Of a stretch of 64,000 nucleotides of DNA, positions 10,696 to 20,093 are shown one piece after another. This DNA comes from Marinobacter litoralis. Lineage in GTDB: Bacteria; Pseudomonadota; Gammaproteobacteria; Pseudomonadales; Oleiphilaceae. The first letter of the stretch is position 1. Every line of letters begins with the position of its first letter. The position numbers and the translations under genes are program-made. The stretch spans positions 124,001 through 188,000 of the forward strand of contig NZ_JAELVS010000005.1 of NCBI RefSeq assembly GCF_016427555.1, in the 5' to 3' direction. The notes below the pieces were generated by a model that was not told the DNA's origin, ran no database searches, and was given only the letters and a program-made list of their open reading frames with translations.

Positions 10696-10799
10696 CGTTG
10701 TCACGAATCAGGGCAGCCGATGAATGAAAGCCTGTTCATGAAGTCGAGGCAAAAAACCCGTATATTTCAGCTATTGATAATGACCTAAAGGAATCCTGA

Positions 10800-11582
10800 A
10801 TGCTGTTTGCAATGATCTTTGGTGGCCTGATCGGTTACGCCTTTGGCCGCTTTCCCGGCTTTTTGATTGGCGCGGCTATTGGCGCTTTCCTGTTTCAGCG
10901 TCTGAAAAGCAAGCTGGTCGGCGGGCTGCAGCACATTCAGCAGAATTTCATAGAATCGGCATTCTCGGTAATGGGTGCCTTGTGTAAAGCCGACGGTGTG
11001 GTCAGCCGCGACGAAATCCAGATGGCGGAAACCATGTTCGTTCGTTTCCGTCTAAACGAAGAACAAAAAGCTATCGCCAAAGCGGCGTTTAACCGCGGCA
11101 AGCAGCCAGATTTTGATTTAGACGCAGCGCTTCAGAAGTTTCTGGCGGCTTCGGGCCGCCAGCCCGCCCTGCTCCAGATGTTTCTTCAGATTCAGGTATC
11201 CGCAGTCGCGGCCGATGGTCAGGTGCATCCCGCGGAACATGAAATGCTGCTTCGTATTGCCCGAGGGCTGGGATTGCCGGAAAGCCAGGTAGACCAGCTC
11301 GAAGCCATGTTGAGGGGCGCACACGCAGGTCAAACCGGCAGCAGCTCGAACTATTCTACTGGCCAGCAACTGGATGATGCGTACAAAGTGCTCGGCGTTT
11401 CGCAAAGCGCCTCGGATGCCGAAGTCAAACGGGCTTATCGAAAGTTGATGAGTGAGAACCACCCGGACAAACTGGCCGGCAAGGGCCTGCCCGAGAGCAT
11501 GCGCGAAATGGCCGAAGAACGCACACGAGAAATCAGCCACGCCTACGACGTGATTAAGGAAGCCAGAAAGAAGGCGTCTTAA
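10800..11582 (+). CDS. djlA: DjlA-type co-chaperone (TerB + J domain)
   Basis: The 260-residue protein has an N-terminal glycine-rich membrane anchor (residues about 1-32), a TerB-like helical domain (about 50-165, with the paired acidic segments KADGVVSRDE and AADGQVHPAE), and a C-terminal J domain (about 195-260). The J domain carries the HPD motif in SENHPDKLAG, which stimulates DnaK ATP hydrolysis. Domain order and length match E. coli DjlA (271 residues), an inner-membrane DnaK partner. The start is supported by AAAGGAAT 8 bases upstream. Confidence 0.92.
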   Translation: MLFAMIFGGLIGYAFGRFPGFLIGAAIGAFLFQRLKSKLVGGLQHIQQNFIESAFSVMGALCKADGVVSRDEIQMAETMFVRFRLNEEQKAIAKAAFNRGKQPDFDLDAALQKFLAASGRQPALLQMFLQIQVSAVAADGQVHPAEHEMLLRIARGLGLPESQVDQLEAMLRGAHAGQTGSSSNYSTGQQLDDAYKVLGVSQSASDAEVKRAYRKLMSENHPDKLAGKGLPESMREMAEERTREISHAYDVIKEARKKAS

Positions 11583-11716
11583 CCACTAAAAAGCCGCCCA
11601 GGTCCCAACTGTCAAAAACTCCCCCTACGGATCGTGGCGACATACCTGAAATGATATGTCGTCACGTTTCAAGCTGCGTTATGGTTTAGCTCCAATCGAT
11701 TGATCCGGAGTATGGA

Positions 11717-13138
11717 ATGGACCACAAGCAGCCTGCCTCTTTTCATTGTTTTCAGGATGATGCGCTCGGCTCGTCCGATGCCACCGATCTTGCCGAACGA
11801 ATTCGCCGTGGCGACGTATCGGCCGTCGAGGTCACCGAAGCAGCGATTGCAAGATCCAGGCAGGCTCAGGCCGTTCTCAACGGCGTGGCCACAGACAACT
11901 ACGAGCAGGCACAGGCGCACGCCGAACTGGCAAGTGCGCTTGAGTCCCCCTTCGCAGGTGTTCCCACGTTCATTAAAGACAATGTCGATGTAAAAGGTTT
12001 ACCCAGCGGACACGGCTCCGAAGCTGTGCCGCTCAGCCCGGCAAAGGCCACCAGTCCATTTGTCGAACAGATGATGGCACAGGGTTATATTTGCCTCGGC
12101 AAGAGCACACTGCCGGAATTCGGCTTCAATGCCTCCACCGAATTTGCCAATGGTGAGCCAACCCGGAACCCATGGAATCTTGCCTACTCCAGCGGCGCAT
12201 CCTCAGGCGGCTCCGCAGCAATGGTCGCTGCTGGAGTGGTGCCAATTGCCCACGCTAACGATGGCGGCGGCTCAATTCGCATTCCCGCCGCCTGCTGCGG
12301 CCTGATCGGGCTCAAACCCACTCGAGGTCGGGTAATCCCGAACGAAGCGGCGAAAAGCATGCCCGTCGATATTGTCAGTGACGGCGTAGTCACGCGGTCG
12401 GTTCGCGACAGCGCCGCCTTTTACGCCCATGCAGAGCACTATTTCTACAACCAGAAATTGCCGCAGGTTGGCCATGTGCGGGGGCCGAGCGAAAAACGGC
12501 TGCGGATAGGCCTGGTACTGGACTCCATTAACGGCCATCCAACAGATGCAGACACCCGGGCGACGGTTGAGAAAACGGCCAAATTACTGGAACAGGCTGG
12601 GCATATCGTTGAACCCATGAGCGTTCCCGTCGCGAAGTCCTTCCCGGACGATTTTGCTCTTTACTGGGGTATGCTCGCCTTTGGCATGAAGCTTAAGGGA
12701 CACAAAATGCTTCATCCCGACTTTGATAAACGCAGAGTGAATGGCCTGACCCACGGCCTGGATCTCAGAACCCGTAAGAATCTCTGGAAACTGCCTGGTG
12801 CCATTTGGCGTCTGAAGCGCTCCTGGCACGATTACGCACGCGAGATGACCGGTTATGACGCAGTATTAACGCCAGTGCTCGCCCACACCACGCCACCTCT
12901 GGGCCACCTTAGCCCGACGGTACCTTTCGATACCCTGTTCGAGCGACTGACGCAGTATTCCAACTTCACGCCTTTGGCCAATGCCACCGGAGCTCCTGCC
13001 ATTTCAGTACCGATGGGTTTAACCGACACCAATCTTCCGATATCAGTGCAGTTTATGGCCAAGCACGGCGACGAGCGCACATTGCTCGAACTGGCTTACG
13101 CTTTGGAGGCGGAACACGGATTCCCCACTTTACGCTAA
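11717..13138 (+). CDS. amidase (amidase-signature family)
   Basis: The 473-residue serine hydrolase carries the Ser-cisSer-Lys triad context: the lysine in TFIKDNVDV, the glycine/serine-rich signature SSGASSGGSAAMVAAGV, and the nucleophile region GGGSIRIPAACCGLIGLKP. Length and C-terminal region fit GatA-like stand-alone amidases, which cleave amides to acid and ammonia in the cytoplasm. No gatB or gatC is present, so it is not the tRNA amidotransferase subunit. The ATG at 11717 has GGAG 6 bases upstream; another ATG at 11712 is out of frame. The stop overlaps the convergent truC gene by 4 bases. Confidence 0.9.
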   Translation: MDHKQPASFHCFQDDALGSSDATDLAERIRRGDVSAVEVTEAAIARSRQAQAVLNGVATDNYEQAQAHAELASALESPFAGVPTFIKDNVDVKGLPSGHGSEAVPLSPAKATSPFVEQMMAQGYICLGKSTLPEFGFNASTEFANGEPTRNPWNLAYSSGASSGGSAAMVAAGVVPIAHANDGGGSIRIPAACCGLIGLKPTRGRVIPNEAAKSMPVDIVSDGVVTRSVRDSAAFYAHAEHYFYNQKLPQVGHVRGPSEKRLRIGLVLDSINGHPTDADTRATVEKTAKLLEQAGHIVEPMSVPVAKSFPDDFALYWGMLAFGMKLKGHKMLHPDFDKRRVNGLTHGLDLRTRKNLWKLPGAIWRLKRSWHDYAREMTGYDAVLTPVLAHTTPPLGHLSPTVPFDTLFERLTQYSNFTPLANATGAPAISVPMGLTDTNLPISVQFMAKHGDERTLLELAYALEAEHGFPTLR

Positions 13139-13854
13139 GTGGTGGGGAAGAGCGTCAATACGTCCTGAAAGCTCTGTTCCGGCGGTGTTTTCAGGACCAT
13201 TGCCTCGTTTGTCACCGGATGCTTAAAGTGCAGCTCCGTTGCAGCCAATAATAGCCGACCTTGCCCGAACCTTTCGGCAAAGTACCGGTTGTGCCGCCCC
13301 CTACCGTGATTAGCATCGCCAATAATCGGATGATTAATGTGCTTCATATGCCGGCGCAGCTGATGCTTCCTTCCGGTTTTCGGGTATAGCTCTACCCAGC
13401 TATAGCGGCTGGTGGGGTAGCGCTCGATTTCGACCGGCAAGTCGGTGGTTGCCAATCTCCGGTAGTGAGTCAGCGCTTCTCGAACCGGCTGTTCCAGCCC
13501 TTTCAATCGCCGATCTTCCGGTTCCTCCTTCAGGGGATGATCAATCACTCCGGATTCTGGTGTCCAGCCACGCACCACCGCCTGATAGGTTTTCGACACC
13601 TCGCCGGCCATCATCGCCTGCCCCATGAGCCGGGCCGTATCCGGGTCACGAGCGAATAGCAGCACGCCTGACGTGGGTCGGTCCAGCCGATGAATCGGAT
13701 ACACATGCTGGCCGCCGTTCAGCTCCCGTGCGTATTGCAAGGCAAACTCGGTTTCGTGCTTGTCGATAGGGCTTCGGTGCACCAACAGCCCGGATGGCTT
13801 GTGCACGGCCAGTAGCCACTGGTCAGAATAAATTTCAAAAAGGGGGTTCAGCAT
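13135..13854 (-). CDS. truC: tRNA pseudouridine(65) synthase TruC
   Basis: This RluA-family pseudouridine synthase has about 239 residues from the chosen start. The catalytic aspartate lies in [14 protein letters not shown], an early family block is [16 protein letters not shown], and the C-terminal [19 protein letters not shown] segment is typical. TruC modifies uridine 65 of certain tRNAs. I placed the start at the internal ATG (13854) because TruC proteins begin at this point; a longer frame opens at 13944 and neither start has a strong ribosome site. It converges with the amidase gene and diverges from the chemoreceptor. Confidence 0.85.
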   Translation of the reverse strand: MLNPLFEIYSDQWLLAVHKPSGLLVHRSPIDKHETEFALQYARELNGGQHVYPIHRLDRPTSGVLLFARDPDTARLMGQAMMAGEVSKTYQAVVRGWTPESGVIDHPLKEEPEDRRLKGLEQPVREALTHYRRLATTDLPVEIERYPTSRYSWVELYPKTGRKHQLRRHMKHINHPIIGDANHGRGRHNRYFAERFGQGRLLLAATELHFKHPVTNEAMVLKTPPEQSFQDVLTLFPTT

Positions 13855-13962
13855 TTTCACGAATGGCCGATAATAGGAAGCTATCTGCGGCAGGGTTCTC
13901 CTGACCGCTCCGTACGACCGAATCATACCGTTCAACCCCCACATGAAACAGGATTACCTCCA

Positions 13963-15588
13963 ATGCAGTGGTACACCAAAAGTATCCTGAACCGCATTCT
14001 CACCGTCGTTTCGCTGGCCAACCTGCTGATTGCAGCCATGGCGGCCATGTATTTCAACAGTTCTTTGAAAGTCCAAGCGCATTACGATCATCTGGTTAGC
14101 GCTCAAATGGTTCAGGCCATACAGGCTCAGGACATCCTGAGCGATTTCAAAACACAGGTTCAGGAATGGAAGAACGTATTGATTCGGGGAACGGATCCGG
14201 CGCAGCGTGAAAAGTACTGGAATAGGTTTCAGAGTACGGAAGCAAACATTCAGCACCAGCTTGATCAATTGATCCCGACGCTGACGGATGCCAAAGCAAA
14301 AGCGCTGATGCGCCGATTCCAAGCGTCTCATGAAACCATGGGACGCGCCTATCGCGAAGGCTTCATGCGATTTGAAGCCGCAAATTTCGACCACACCGCA
14401 GGCGATCAGGCAGTGGCCGGCATCGACCGGGAGCCGAGCCGGATGATTGAGGGCGCGGTCACGCAAATCCGGGATGTTGCCGTTTCACGCTCGGCTGAGT
14501 TGCGCCAAGATGCCAGGTCCGACACATGGTTTATGGGCAGTCTGTTGCTTGGCGCTATCATTCTGGGCACCCTCGCCTGCTTGATTGCATTGATTCGCTC
14601 GGTGATACGCCCTACTCGGGAGCTCGTTGGCAAGCTATCCAAAATTGGCGCAGGCGATCTGTCCGACCCGGTTACCCTTGAGCGTCGGGACGAACTGGGC
14701 AAACTGGCAGATACGGCGCGGGTTCTGCATCGTTTCCTGACCGATACCGGCGAACTGATGAAGCAGAATGCCACACAATTGGCTGATACCGGCGCAATGA
14801 TCCGCACCAGTGCCGATGCCGTTTCGAACCAGTCAGATCAAGCACACCAGCGTATCGACCAGATCGCCACCGCCATGAACGAAATGTCTGCGACGGCGCA
14901 GGACGTCGCTCGCCACGCGGCCTCTGTGGCCGGTCAGGTTGATGAAACCACCAATCAGACCCGTCATGCCGACGATCAGATCAACATTGCCGTCAGCAGC
15001 ATGAATCGCCTGACAGACCAAATCCAAAGCTCTACCGAAACCGTAGCGCAACTGGCGAAAAGCGGTGAGCAGGTAGGCAATGTTATGCAGGTTATTCGCG
15101 AGATTGCAGACCAAACCAACCTGTTGGCATTGAATGCCGCGATTGAGGCGGCACGAGCCGGAGAGGCGGGAAGAGGTTTTGCCGTTGTGGCTGACGAAGT
15201 GCGCAATTTGGCAGCAAAAACACAGGCGTCTACGGTGGAAATTGACGGCATTATCGCCAATATTCAGTCTGGATCTAAAGATGCCACAGAGTATATGGAG
15301 GCCTCCGGGATTGTCGCCAGAGAGAGCAGCGACTCCGTGGATGCCGTCAGGCAAACGCTGGCAGTTATCAATCAGCGCATGCTCAGCGTAAATGACGCGA
15401 CCACTCAGGTTGCGACAGCTGCTGAAGAGCAAACCAGCGTCAGTGAGGATATCAATCGAAACGTTACGGAAGTGGCCGAGATTTCCGAAAAAATGTCCAA
15501 AGCGGCAGAAGACAACCTGCGGGCTGTTCCGGAACTCGAGGCAATGGCCGGCAAAGCCCAGGCCATTGCCCAGCGCTTACAACACTGA
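13963..15588 (+). CDS. methyl-accepting chemotaxis protein
   Basis: The 541-residue chemoreceptor has a transmembrane helix at about 10-30, a periplasmic helical-bundle sensor (about 31-188), a second helix (about 189-212), a HAMP linker (about 213-265) and a long cytoplasmic coiled coil. The hairpin tip is the conserved [20 protein letters not shown], which contacts CheA and CheW. The sensor ligand is not evident. No che genes are adjacent, as usual for dispersed receptors. An AGGATTACC ribosome site precedes the ATG. Confidence 0.93.
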   Translation: MQWYTKSILNRILTVVSLANLLIAAMAAMYFNSSLKVQAHYDHLVSAQMVQAIQAQDILSDFKTQVQEWKNVLIRGTDPAQREKYWNRFQSTEANIQHQLDQLIPTLTDAKAKALMRRFQASHETMGRAYREGFMRFEAANFDHTAGDQAVAGIDREPSRMIEGAVTQIRDVAVSRSAELRQDARSDTWFMGSLLLGAIILGTLACLIALIRSVIRPTRELVGKLSKIGAGDLSDPVTLERRDELGKLADTARVLHRFLTDTGELMKQNATQLADTGAMIRTSADAVSNQSDQAHQRIDQIATAMNEMSATAQDVARHAASVAGQVDETTNQTRHADDQINIAVSSMNRLTDQIQSSTETVAQLAKSGEQVGNVMQVIREIADQTNLLALNAAIEAARAGEAGRGFAVVADEVRNLAAKTQASTVEIDGIIANIQSGSKDATEYMEASGIVARESSDSVDAVRQTLAVINQRMLSVNDATTQVATAAEEQTSVSEDINRNVTEVAEISEKMSKAAEDNLRAVPELEAMAGKAQAIAQRLQH

Positions 15589-15596
15589 GTCCGGCT

Positions 15597-18500
15597 TTAG
15601 CCGGAGCGGCCGGTCAGCAGCCGAAAACGCTGACCGGCGTTCTCCCCCAGCACCAGCAAAGCTGGGGTCAGCAGTAAGGTAAGCAAGGTGGCAAACGCCA
15701 AGCCACCGGCGATTGCGCTGGATAACTGAGTCCACCACTGAGTGGACGGCGCCCCCAATCCTAACGACGGCTCCAGCAAGTTCACGTTAACGCCCAGCAC
15801 CATTGGCATCAGGCCAAGAATCGTGGTGGTGGCGGTCAAAAGCACCGGGCGGAAACGCAAACAGCCGGTTTCGAGTGCCGCCTCGAACGCTTCCATGCCT
15901 TCTCGCTTCATCTGATTGTAGGTATCGATCAGGATGATGTTGTTGTTCACCACAATACCTGCCAACGCAATAATACCCATGCCCACCATAACGATGCCGA
16001 ACGCCTGACCGTTCAGCAGCAGGCCAAGGAGTACTCCCGCAGTCGAAAGCACAATGGCGGAAAGGATAAGCAACGTCTGGTACATGGAATTGAATTGAGT
16101 GAGCAGGATAAGCACCATCATGCCAATCGCCACCAAAAACGCGCTCATCAGGAAGCTAGAGGCTTGTTGCTGGTCTTCATTTTCGCCACCGAAGCGCAGC
16201 GTGACGCCTTCCGGTGGTTCCGGCATTTGTTCTTGCAAGGCCTTGAGCAGCTCGTCCATGCGCCGGCCCGGCGCCACATCAGATTTAATGGTGACGGTAC
16301 GCTGACCATCCACACGCACGATACTGCCGGTTTTGTCACCCGGCTCCAAAGTCACGAATTCCGACAATGGTACCTGCCCCCGAGGCGTATTAATGGTCTG
16401 CCGCTGTAGGTGCTCAAGCTCACGCCAGTTATTCGGTACCCGCACCGCAATATCGACTTCATCCCGAACATCCTCGGGCCGATAAGTAGCCAGAACCATC
16501 CCGTTGGTCACCAAACGCACGGCGCTACCGATGCTCAGTACATCGGTCCCAAAACGAGCGGCAGCCTCGCGATTTACCTGCAGGCGCCATTCAATGCCCG
16601 GCAAACTGCGATCATCTTCAATATCGATAAAGCCGCCGATACGCTGCATGGTCTGTTCAATTTCATCCACGTAGGCATCAAGCTGCCCGGAATCCAGACT
16701 GCTGACCAACAGCTCAACAGGTTTCCCGTCTGCCGGGCCACCTTCCTGTTTTCGGAACTCCAGCTCTATACCGGGGATGCCTGCGGTTCGTGCACGGAAA
16801 TCTTCCAATATTTCCGTGGCCGGCCGGCGCGTATGCCAATCGGTGAACTGGAACTGCAAAACACCGATAACATCCGGCGCCATATTGTTGCCGGTGGCCA
16901 GCATAGAGCGGGCGTAAAGAGCTTTTACTTCTGGCATGTTCTGCAAATGGCGCTCTACTTCACGAACAATGGCATCGCGCTCAAGGACCGAAAGATCGCC
17001 CCGGGCACGAACCTGAACCTGTGCCGAATCCGGCTCTACACTCGGAAAGAAATCGACACCATGATTGAAGCGGCCATAGGCGGCATAGATCAAAACGATA
17101 AGTACAAGGGCCCCGGTCAGGGTGAGTCCGGGGCGCCTTAGAATGCTCCCCAAGGTGTTGCGATAGGCTTTCATGATCCGCCCCTCGACCGCATCTTCAT
17201 GAACGCGCCGGCCACCACTGACACCACCCATAACCGGTAGGAACACGAGCGCCATGGCCAGTGAGGCTATGAGACAGATCAGTACGGTCATCGGCAGGAA
17301 CTTCATGAACTCGCCCACCACGCCCGGCCAAAACAGCAGGGGCACAAACACCGCCAAAGTGGTTGCCGTCGAAGCGATCACGGGCCATGCCATCCGCGAT
17401 GCGGCATCAACCCAAGCGGTTTTGACCGGCTGGCCATCGGTCAAATTGCGATCTGCCAGTTCCGATACCACAATGGCGCCGTCTACCAACATTCCGGCCA
17501 CCAGAATGAGACTGAACAACACCACGATGTTGAGCGTTAAGCCCATACTCCAGATCACCAGAATACCGGTCAGGAATGCCCCCGGAATGGTTAGCCCGAC
17601 CAACAGGGCCGAGCGCGCGCCCATGGCTGCAATCACCACAATCAACACCAGCACAATCGCGGTCATTACATTGTTGAGCAAGTCAGAGAGGATATCCTGA
17701 ACTTCTTCCGACTGATCCATGATGTAGCGAATTTCCAGTGCTTCGGGCAACTGGGGTTTCACCTGCTCAACCAGAGACCGCACCTTGTCGATGGTGGCGA
17801 TAATGTTTGCGCCGGATCGTTTCGACACCTCCAGCACCAAAGCAGGTTCATTGTTGATGCGCGCAAATCCGGTCGGATCTTTAAACGTGCGCTGCAACAT
17901 GGCGACATCACCGAAGGTAACAACGGTGTCGCCATCCACCTTGATGGGCATCGCCATCACATCTTCAATGGATTCAATAACACCGGGCACCTTCAAGGAC
18001 ATGCGCCCGTTACCGGTGTCCAGGGAACCGGCGGCCACCAACCGGTTGTTTCGGCTCACCATCGATGCGAGTTGGTTGAAATCGATGCCGTAGCTTTCAA
18101 GTACCTGCGGATCGACCACGATTTCCAGCAGGTCTTCCCGGTCGCCGCCAATATCCACTTCCAATACTTCCGGAACCGCCTCTATGGCATCCTGAAAACG
18201 CCGGGCGATCGTGATCAACTCACGCTCTGACAGGGGGCCCGAGAGACCAATAGAAAGTACCGGAAACAGCGAGATATTGATTTCATGCACCCGAGGCTCA
18301 TCGGCTTCTTGAGGCAGCTTGCTACGCGCGGTATCGACCTTCTCCCGCACATCTTGCAGGGCTTTGTCAGCATCAAACCCGGCATCAAATTCCAACATAA
18401 CGGACGCATGCCCTTCAGAGGCATTCCCCCGCATCTCCTTGATGCCTTCGAGCGAACGTAACTCCTGCTCCATGGGGCGGACAAGCAAACGCTCGGCATC

Positions 18501-18680
18501 TTCCGGGCTGATGCCATCCAGCGACATGGCAACGTAGATTATTGGAATGGCGATATCTGGGCTCGATTCCTTGGGAATCACTTGATAAGCAATCATTCCA
18601 CCGATCAGGAGAAACACGAATGCCAGCAAAGTGGTCCGGCTTCTGTCCATGGCAGCTGCGATAAGGGTTCTCACAATCAT
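15597..18680 (-). CDS. RND efflux transporter, inner-membrane permease
   Basis: The 1027-residue protein has the 12-helix RND layout: one helix at the N terminus, a large periplasmic loop, helices 2-6 (about 330-540), a second loop, and helices 8-12 (about 850-1015). The proton-relay acidic residue lies in LVAGMLVDGAIVVSELADRN of helix 4. It resembles AcrB/MMPL-type hydrophobe-amphiphile exporters. The upstream adaptor gene overlaps it by one base (TGATG), so the two form an operon. No outer-membrane TolC partner is nearby. Substrate is unknown. Confidence 0.92.
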   Translation of the reverse strand: MIVRTLIAAAMDRSRTTLLAFVFLLIGGMIAYQVIPKESSPDIAIPIIYVAMSLDGISPEDAERLLVRPMEQELRSLEGIKEMRGNASEGHASVMLEFDAGFDADKALQDVREKVDTARSKLPQEADEPRVHEINISLFPVLSIGLSGPLSERELITIARRFQDAIEAVPEVLEVDIGGDREDLLEIVVDPQVLESYGIDFNQLASMVSRNNRLVAAGSLDTGNGRMSLKVPGVIESIEDVMAMPIKVDGDTVVTFGDVAMLQRTFKDPTGFARINNEPALVLEVSKRSGANIIATIDKVRSLVEQVKPQLPEALEIRYIMDQSEEVQDILSDLLNNVMTAIVLVLIVVIAAMGARSALLVGLTIPGAFLTGILVIWSMGLTLNIVVLFSLILVAGMLVDGAIVVSELADRNLTDGQPVKTAWVDAASRMAWPVIASTATTLAVFVPLLFWPGVVGEFMKFLPMTVLICLIASLAMALVFLPVMGGVSGGRRVHEDAVEGRIMKAYRNTLGSILRRPGLTLTGALVLIVLIYAAYGRFNHGVDFFPSVEPDSAQVQVRARGDLSVLERDAIVREVERHLQNMPEVKALYARSMLATGNNMAPDVIGVLQFQFTDWHTRRPATEILEDFRARTAGIPGIELEFRKQEGGPADGKPVELLVSSLDSGQLDAYVDEIEQTMQRIGGFIDIEDDRSLPGIEWRLQVNREAAARFGTDVLSIGSAVRLVTNGMVLATYRPEDVRDEVDIAVRVPNNWRELEHLQRQTINTPRGQVPLSEFVTLEPGDKTGSIVRVDGQRTVTIKSDVAPGRRMDELLKALQEQMPEPPEGVTLRFGGENEDQQQASSFLMSAFLVAIGMMVLILLTQFNSMYQTLLILSAIVLSTAGVLLGLLLNGQAFGIVMVGMGIIALAGIVVNNNIILIDTYNQMKREGMEAFEAALETGCLRFRPVLLTATTTILGLMPMVLGVNVNLLEPSLGLGAPSTQWWTQLSSAIAGGLAFATLLTLLLTPALLVLGENAGQRFRLLTGRSG

Positions 18681-19762
18681 CAGCCCCGCTTGTCGGAACG
18701 ATCAACCGGATTCACCACCTCACCGGCGACCACAAATCCGGCTCCGCGAGTGATCAGTAGTATTTCGTCGGGCAAGCCGGTTACCCAGGCTCCATCGGTG
18801 GAAATGCTGAGTAATTTGACCGTTTCGAACACCACCTGATTGCTCGAATCAACATACTTCACGCCGGGGCGCCCATCATCATTGAGGCTGAGATACGCGG
18901 GCGAAATGAACATGGCCTGTTGCTCAGGCAACCGCACATTGAGCGTTGCCGTGCCGCCCGCCGCGCGCTTACGCTCTGGATTTTCGACCACCACTTCTAC
19001 CGCAAAGCTGCGAGTGGCGGTATCAGCAGCACTGGCGACAAAGCTGACCACGCCAGCCAGACGGGTGTCATCCAGTAATATGACCTCAACCGCCTGCCCG
19101 GGCTGAACGTCTTTCACCGTTTGTTGAGACACCTGGCCTGTGGCTTTCAGCCGATCAATCTGCACCAGTTCCAGCAAGGGCGTGCCTACTTTCACCAGCG
19201 TTCCGGGATCCACTTCGCGGCGGTTGACCACCCCATCAAACGGCGCCACAGGGTTCAGGTGCTGCAGAGTCAGCTGTGCCGCCGTCAGCTCCGCCCGCGC
19301 CGCCGCAAGCTCGCTCTCCAGACTCAATATTTCCTTCTCCGCCACCAGGTTTCGGGCTTTCAGCTTACGAGCCGCAGATAAATCGGCGTTCAGCTTACGT
19401 ATGCGTGCCTGCCAGCTGGCTACGATAGAATCACGGCCATCGGTGGAGAGCTTCAACAGAGGATCACCTGCTTTTACCTGCTGCCCCAGGTTGGCCTGCA
19501 AGCGCTCAACCGTTCCCGCCGTGCGTGCACTTACCATGACCTTCTGCCAAGGTTCGATTTGCCCCTGTAATTTTATCGAGGGCTGGTAGAGCTCCGCTTT
19601 CAGGATTTCCACTTCGACCTGAGTAGGCTCTTTCTCCTGCTGTTCGGGCGTTTCCGGCGCATCGTTGCTCGCTACTTTGACCTCTCCGGTCGTCAACCAG
19701 AGGATCAAAGCCACAATTACCAGCAGCGATAGCCCCAAAGAACCCCACTTTGCTTTCGTCAT
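18680..19762 (-). CDS. RND efflux periplasmic adaptor (HlyD/AcrA family)
   Basis: The roughly 360-residue membrane-fusion protein has an N-terminal signal-anchor (LGLSLLVIVALILWL), a lipoyl/barrel-sandwich domain split by a coiled-coil hairpin (residues about 70-190, including ARAELTAAQLTLQHLNPV and APFDGVVNRREVDPGTLVK), and beta-barrel segments. It links the RND permease to an outer-membrane channel. I chose the start at 19762 rather than 19882 because the protein then begins directly with the membrane anchor and GAGAG precedes it. It is divergent from the ilv leader. Confidence 0.88.
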   Translation of the reverse strand: MTKAKWGSLGLSLLVIVALILWLTTGEVKVASNDAPETPEQQEKEPTQVEVEILKAELYQPSIKLQGQIEPWQKVMVSARTAGTVERLQANLGQQVKAGDPLLKLSTDGRDSIVASWQARIRKLNADLSAARKLKARNLVAEKEILSLESELAAARAELTAAQLTLQHLNPVAPFDGVVNRREVDPGTLVKVGTPLLELVQIDRLKATGQVSQQTVKDVQPGQAVEVILLDDTRLAGVVSFVASAADTATRSFAVEVVVENPERKRAAGGTATLNVRLPEQQAMFISPAYLSLNDDGRPGVKYVDSSNQVVFETVKLLSISTDGAWVTGLPDEILLITRGAGFVVAGEVVNPVDRSDKRG

Positions 19763-19909
19763 ACCACTCTCGCCGTTTTCATTGTTTTTGGTTGCCGTGA
19801 AAGTTGGATTTATGCCAACAATTTGCAATAAGTAGTTGCAACCGGTTTTAAACGTGCGGTAGATTCTACACATATTGTTCAACTCTATTCAGAGCAAACT
19901 GTCGATTTT

Positions 19910-20002
19910 ATGAACTTCACTGCTGTAATCGTCCTAGTCAAGCTAATCCTGGTGGTCGTGGTACCGTCCGGGGGCTTTTGCGTGGACAAGCAGGTGAAAT
20001 AG
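19910..20002 (+). CDS. ilvL: ilv operon leader peptide
   Basis: A 30-codon ORF encodes MNFTAVIVLVKLILVVVVPS followed by ten more residues and a TAG. Codons 6-18 contain 12 branched-chain residues out of 13 (Val, Ile, Leu). This is the expected composition of an attenuation leader that measures charged tRNA for Val, Ile and Leu. It ends 22 bases before the terminator hairpin and 91 bases before ilvG. It is too short for standard gene finders. Confidence 0.88.
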   Translation: MNFTAVIVLVKLILVVVVPSGGFCVDKQVK

Positions 20003-20063
20003 CGACAACCTGATACAGACACCAGAAACCCCCGGCACCGAAAGGTCCCGGGGGTTTCTTTTT
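19966..20063 (+). promoter_or_regulatory. transcription attenuator of ilvGMD
   Basis: The terminator arm AGAAACCCCCGG (20024-20035) pairs with CCGGGGGTTTCT (20048-20059), followed by a T run. An upstream segment inside the leader ORF, CCGGGGGCTTTTG starting near 19967, can instead pair with CAGAAACCCCCGG and act as antiterminator. Ribosome stalling at the Val/Ile/Leu codons would favour the antiterminator and let RNA polymerase continue into ilvG. Confidence 0.85.
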
Positions 20064-20093
20064 ATGCGGCAAAAGAAAAGGGAAATAACGACC

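Noticed and set aside
20064..20093. Earlier ATG as the ilvG start
   Set aside because: It lies at the end of the terminator hairpin T run, has no ribosome site, and IlvG proteins start at MNGAQ (20094).
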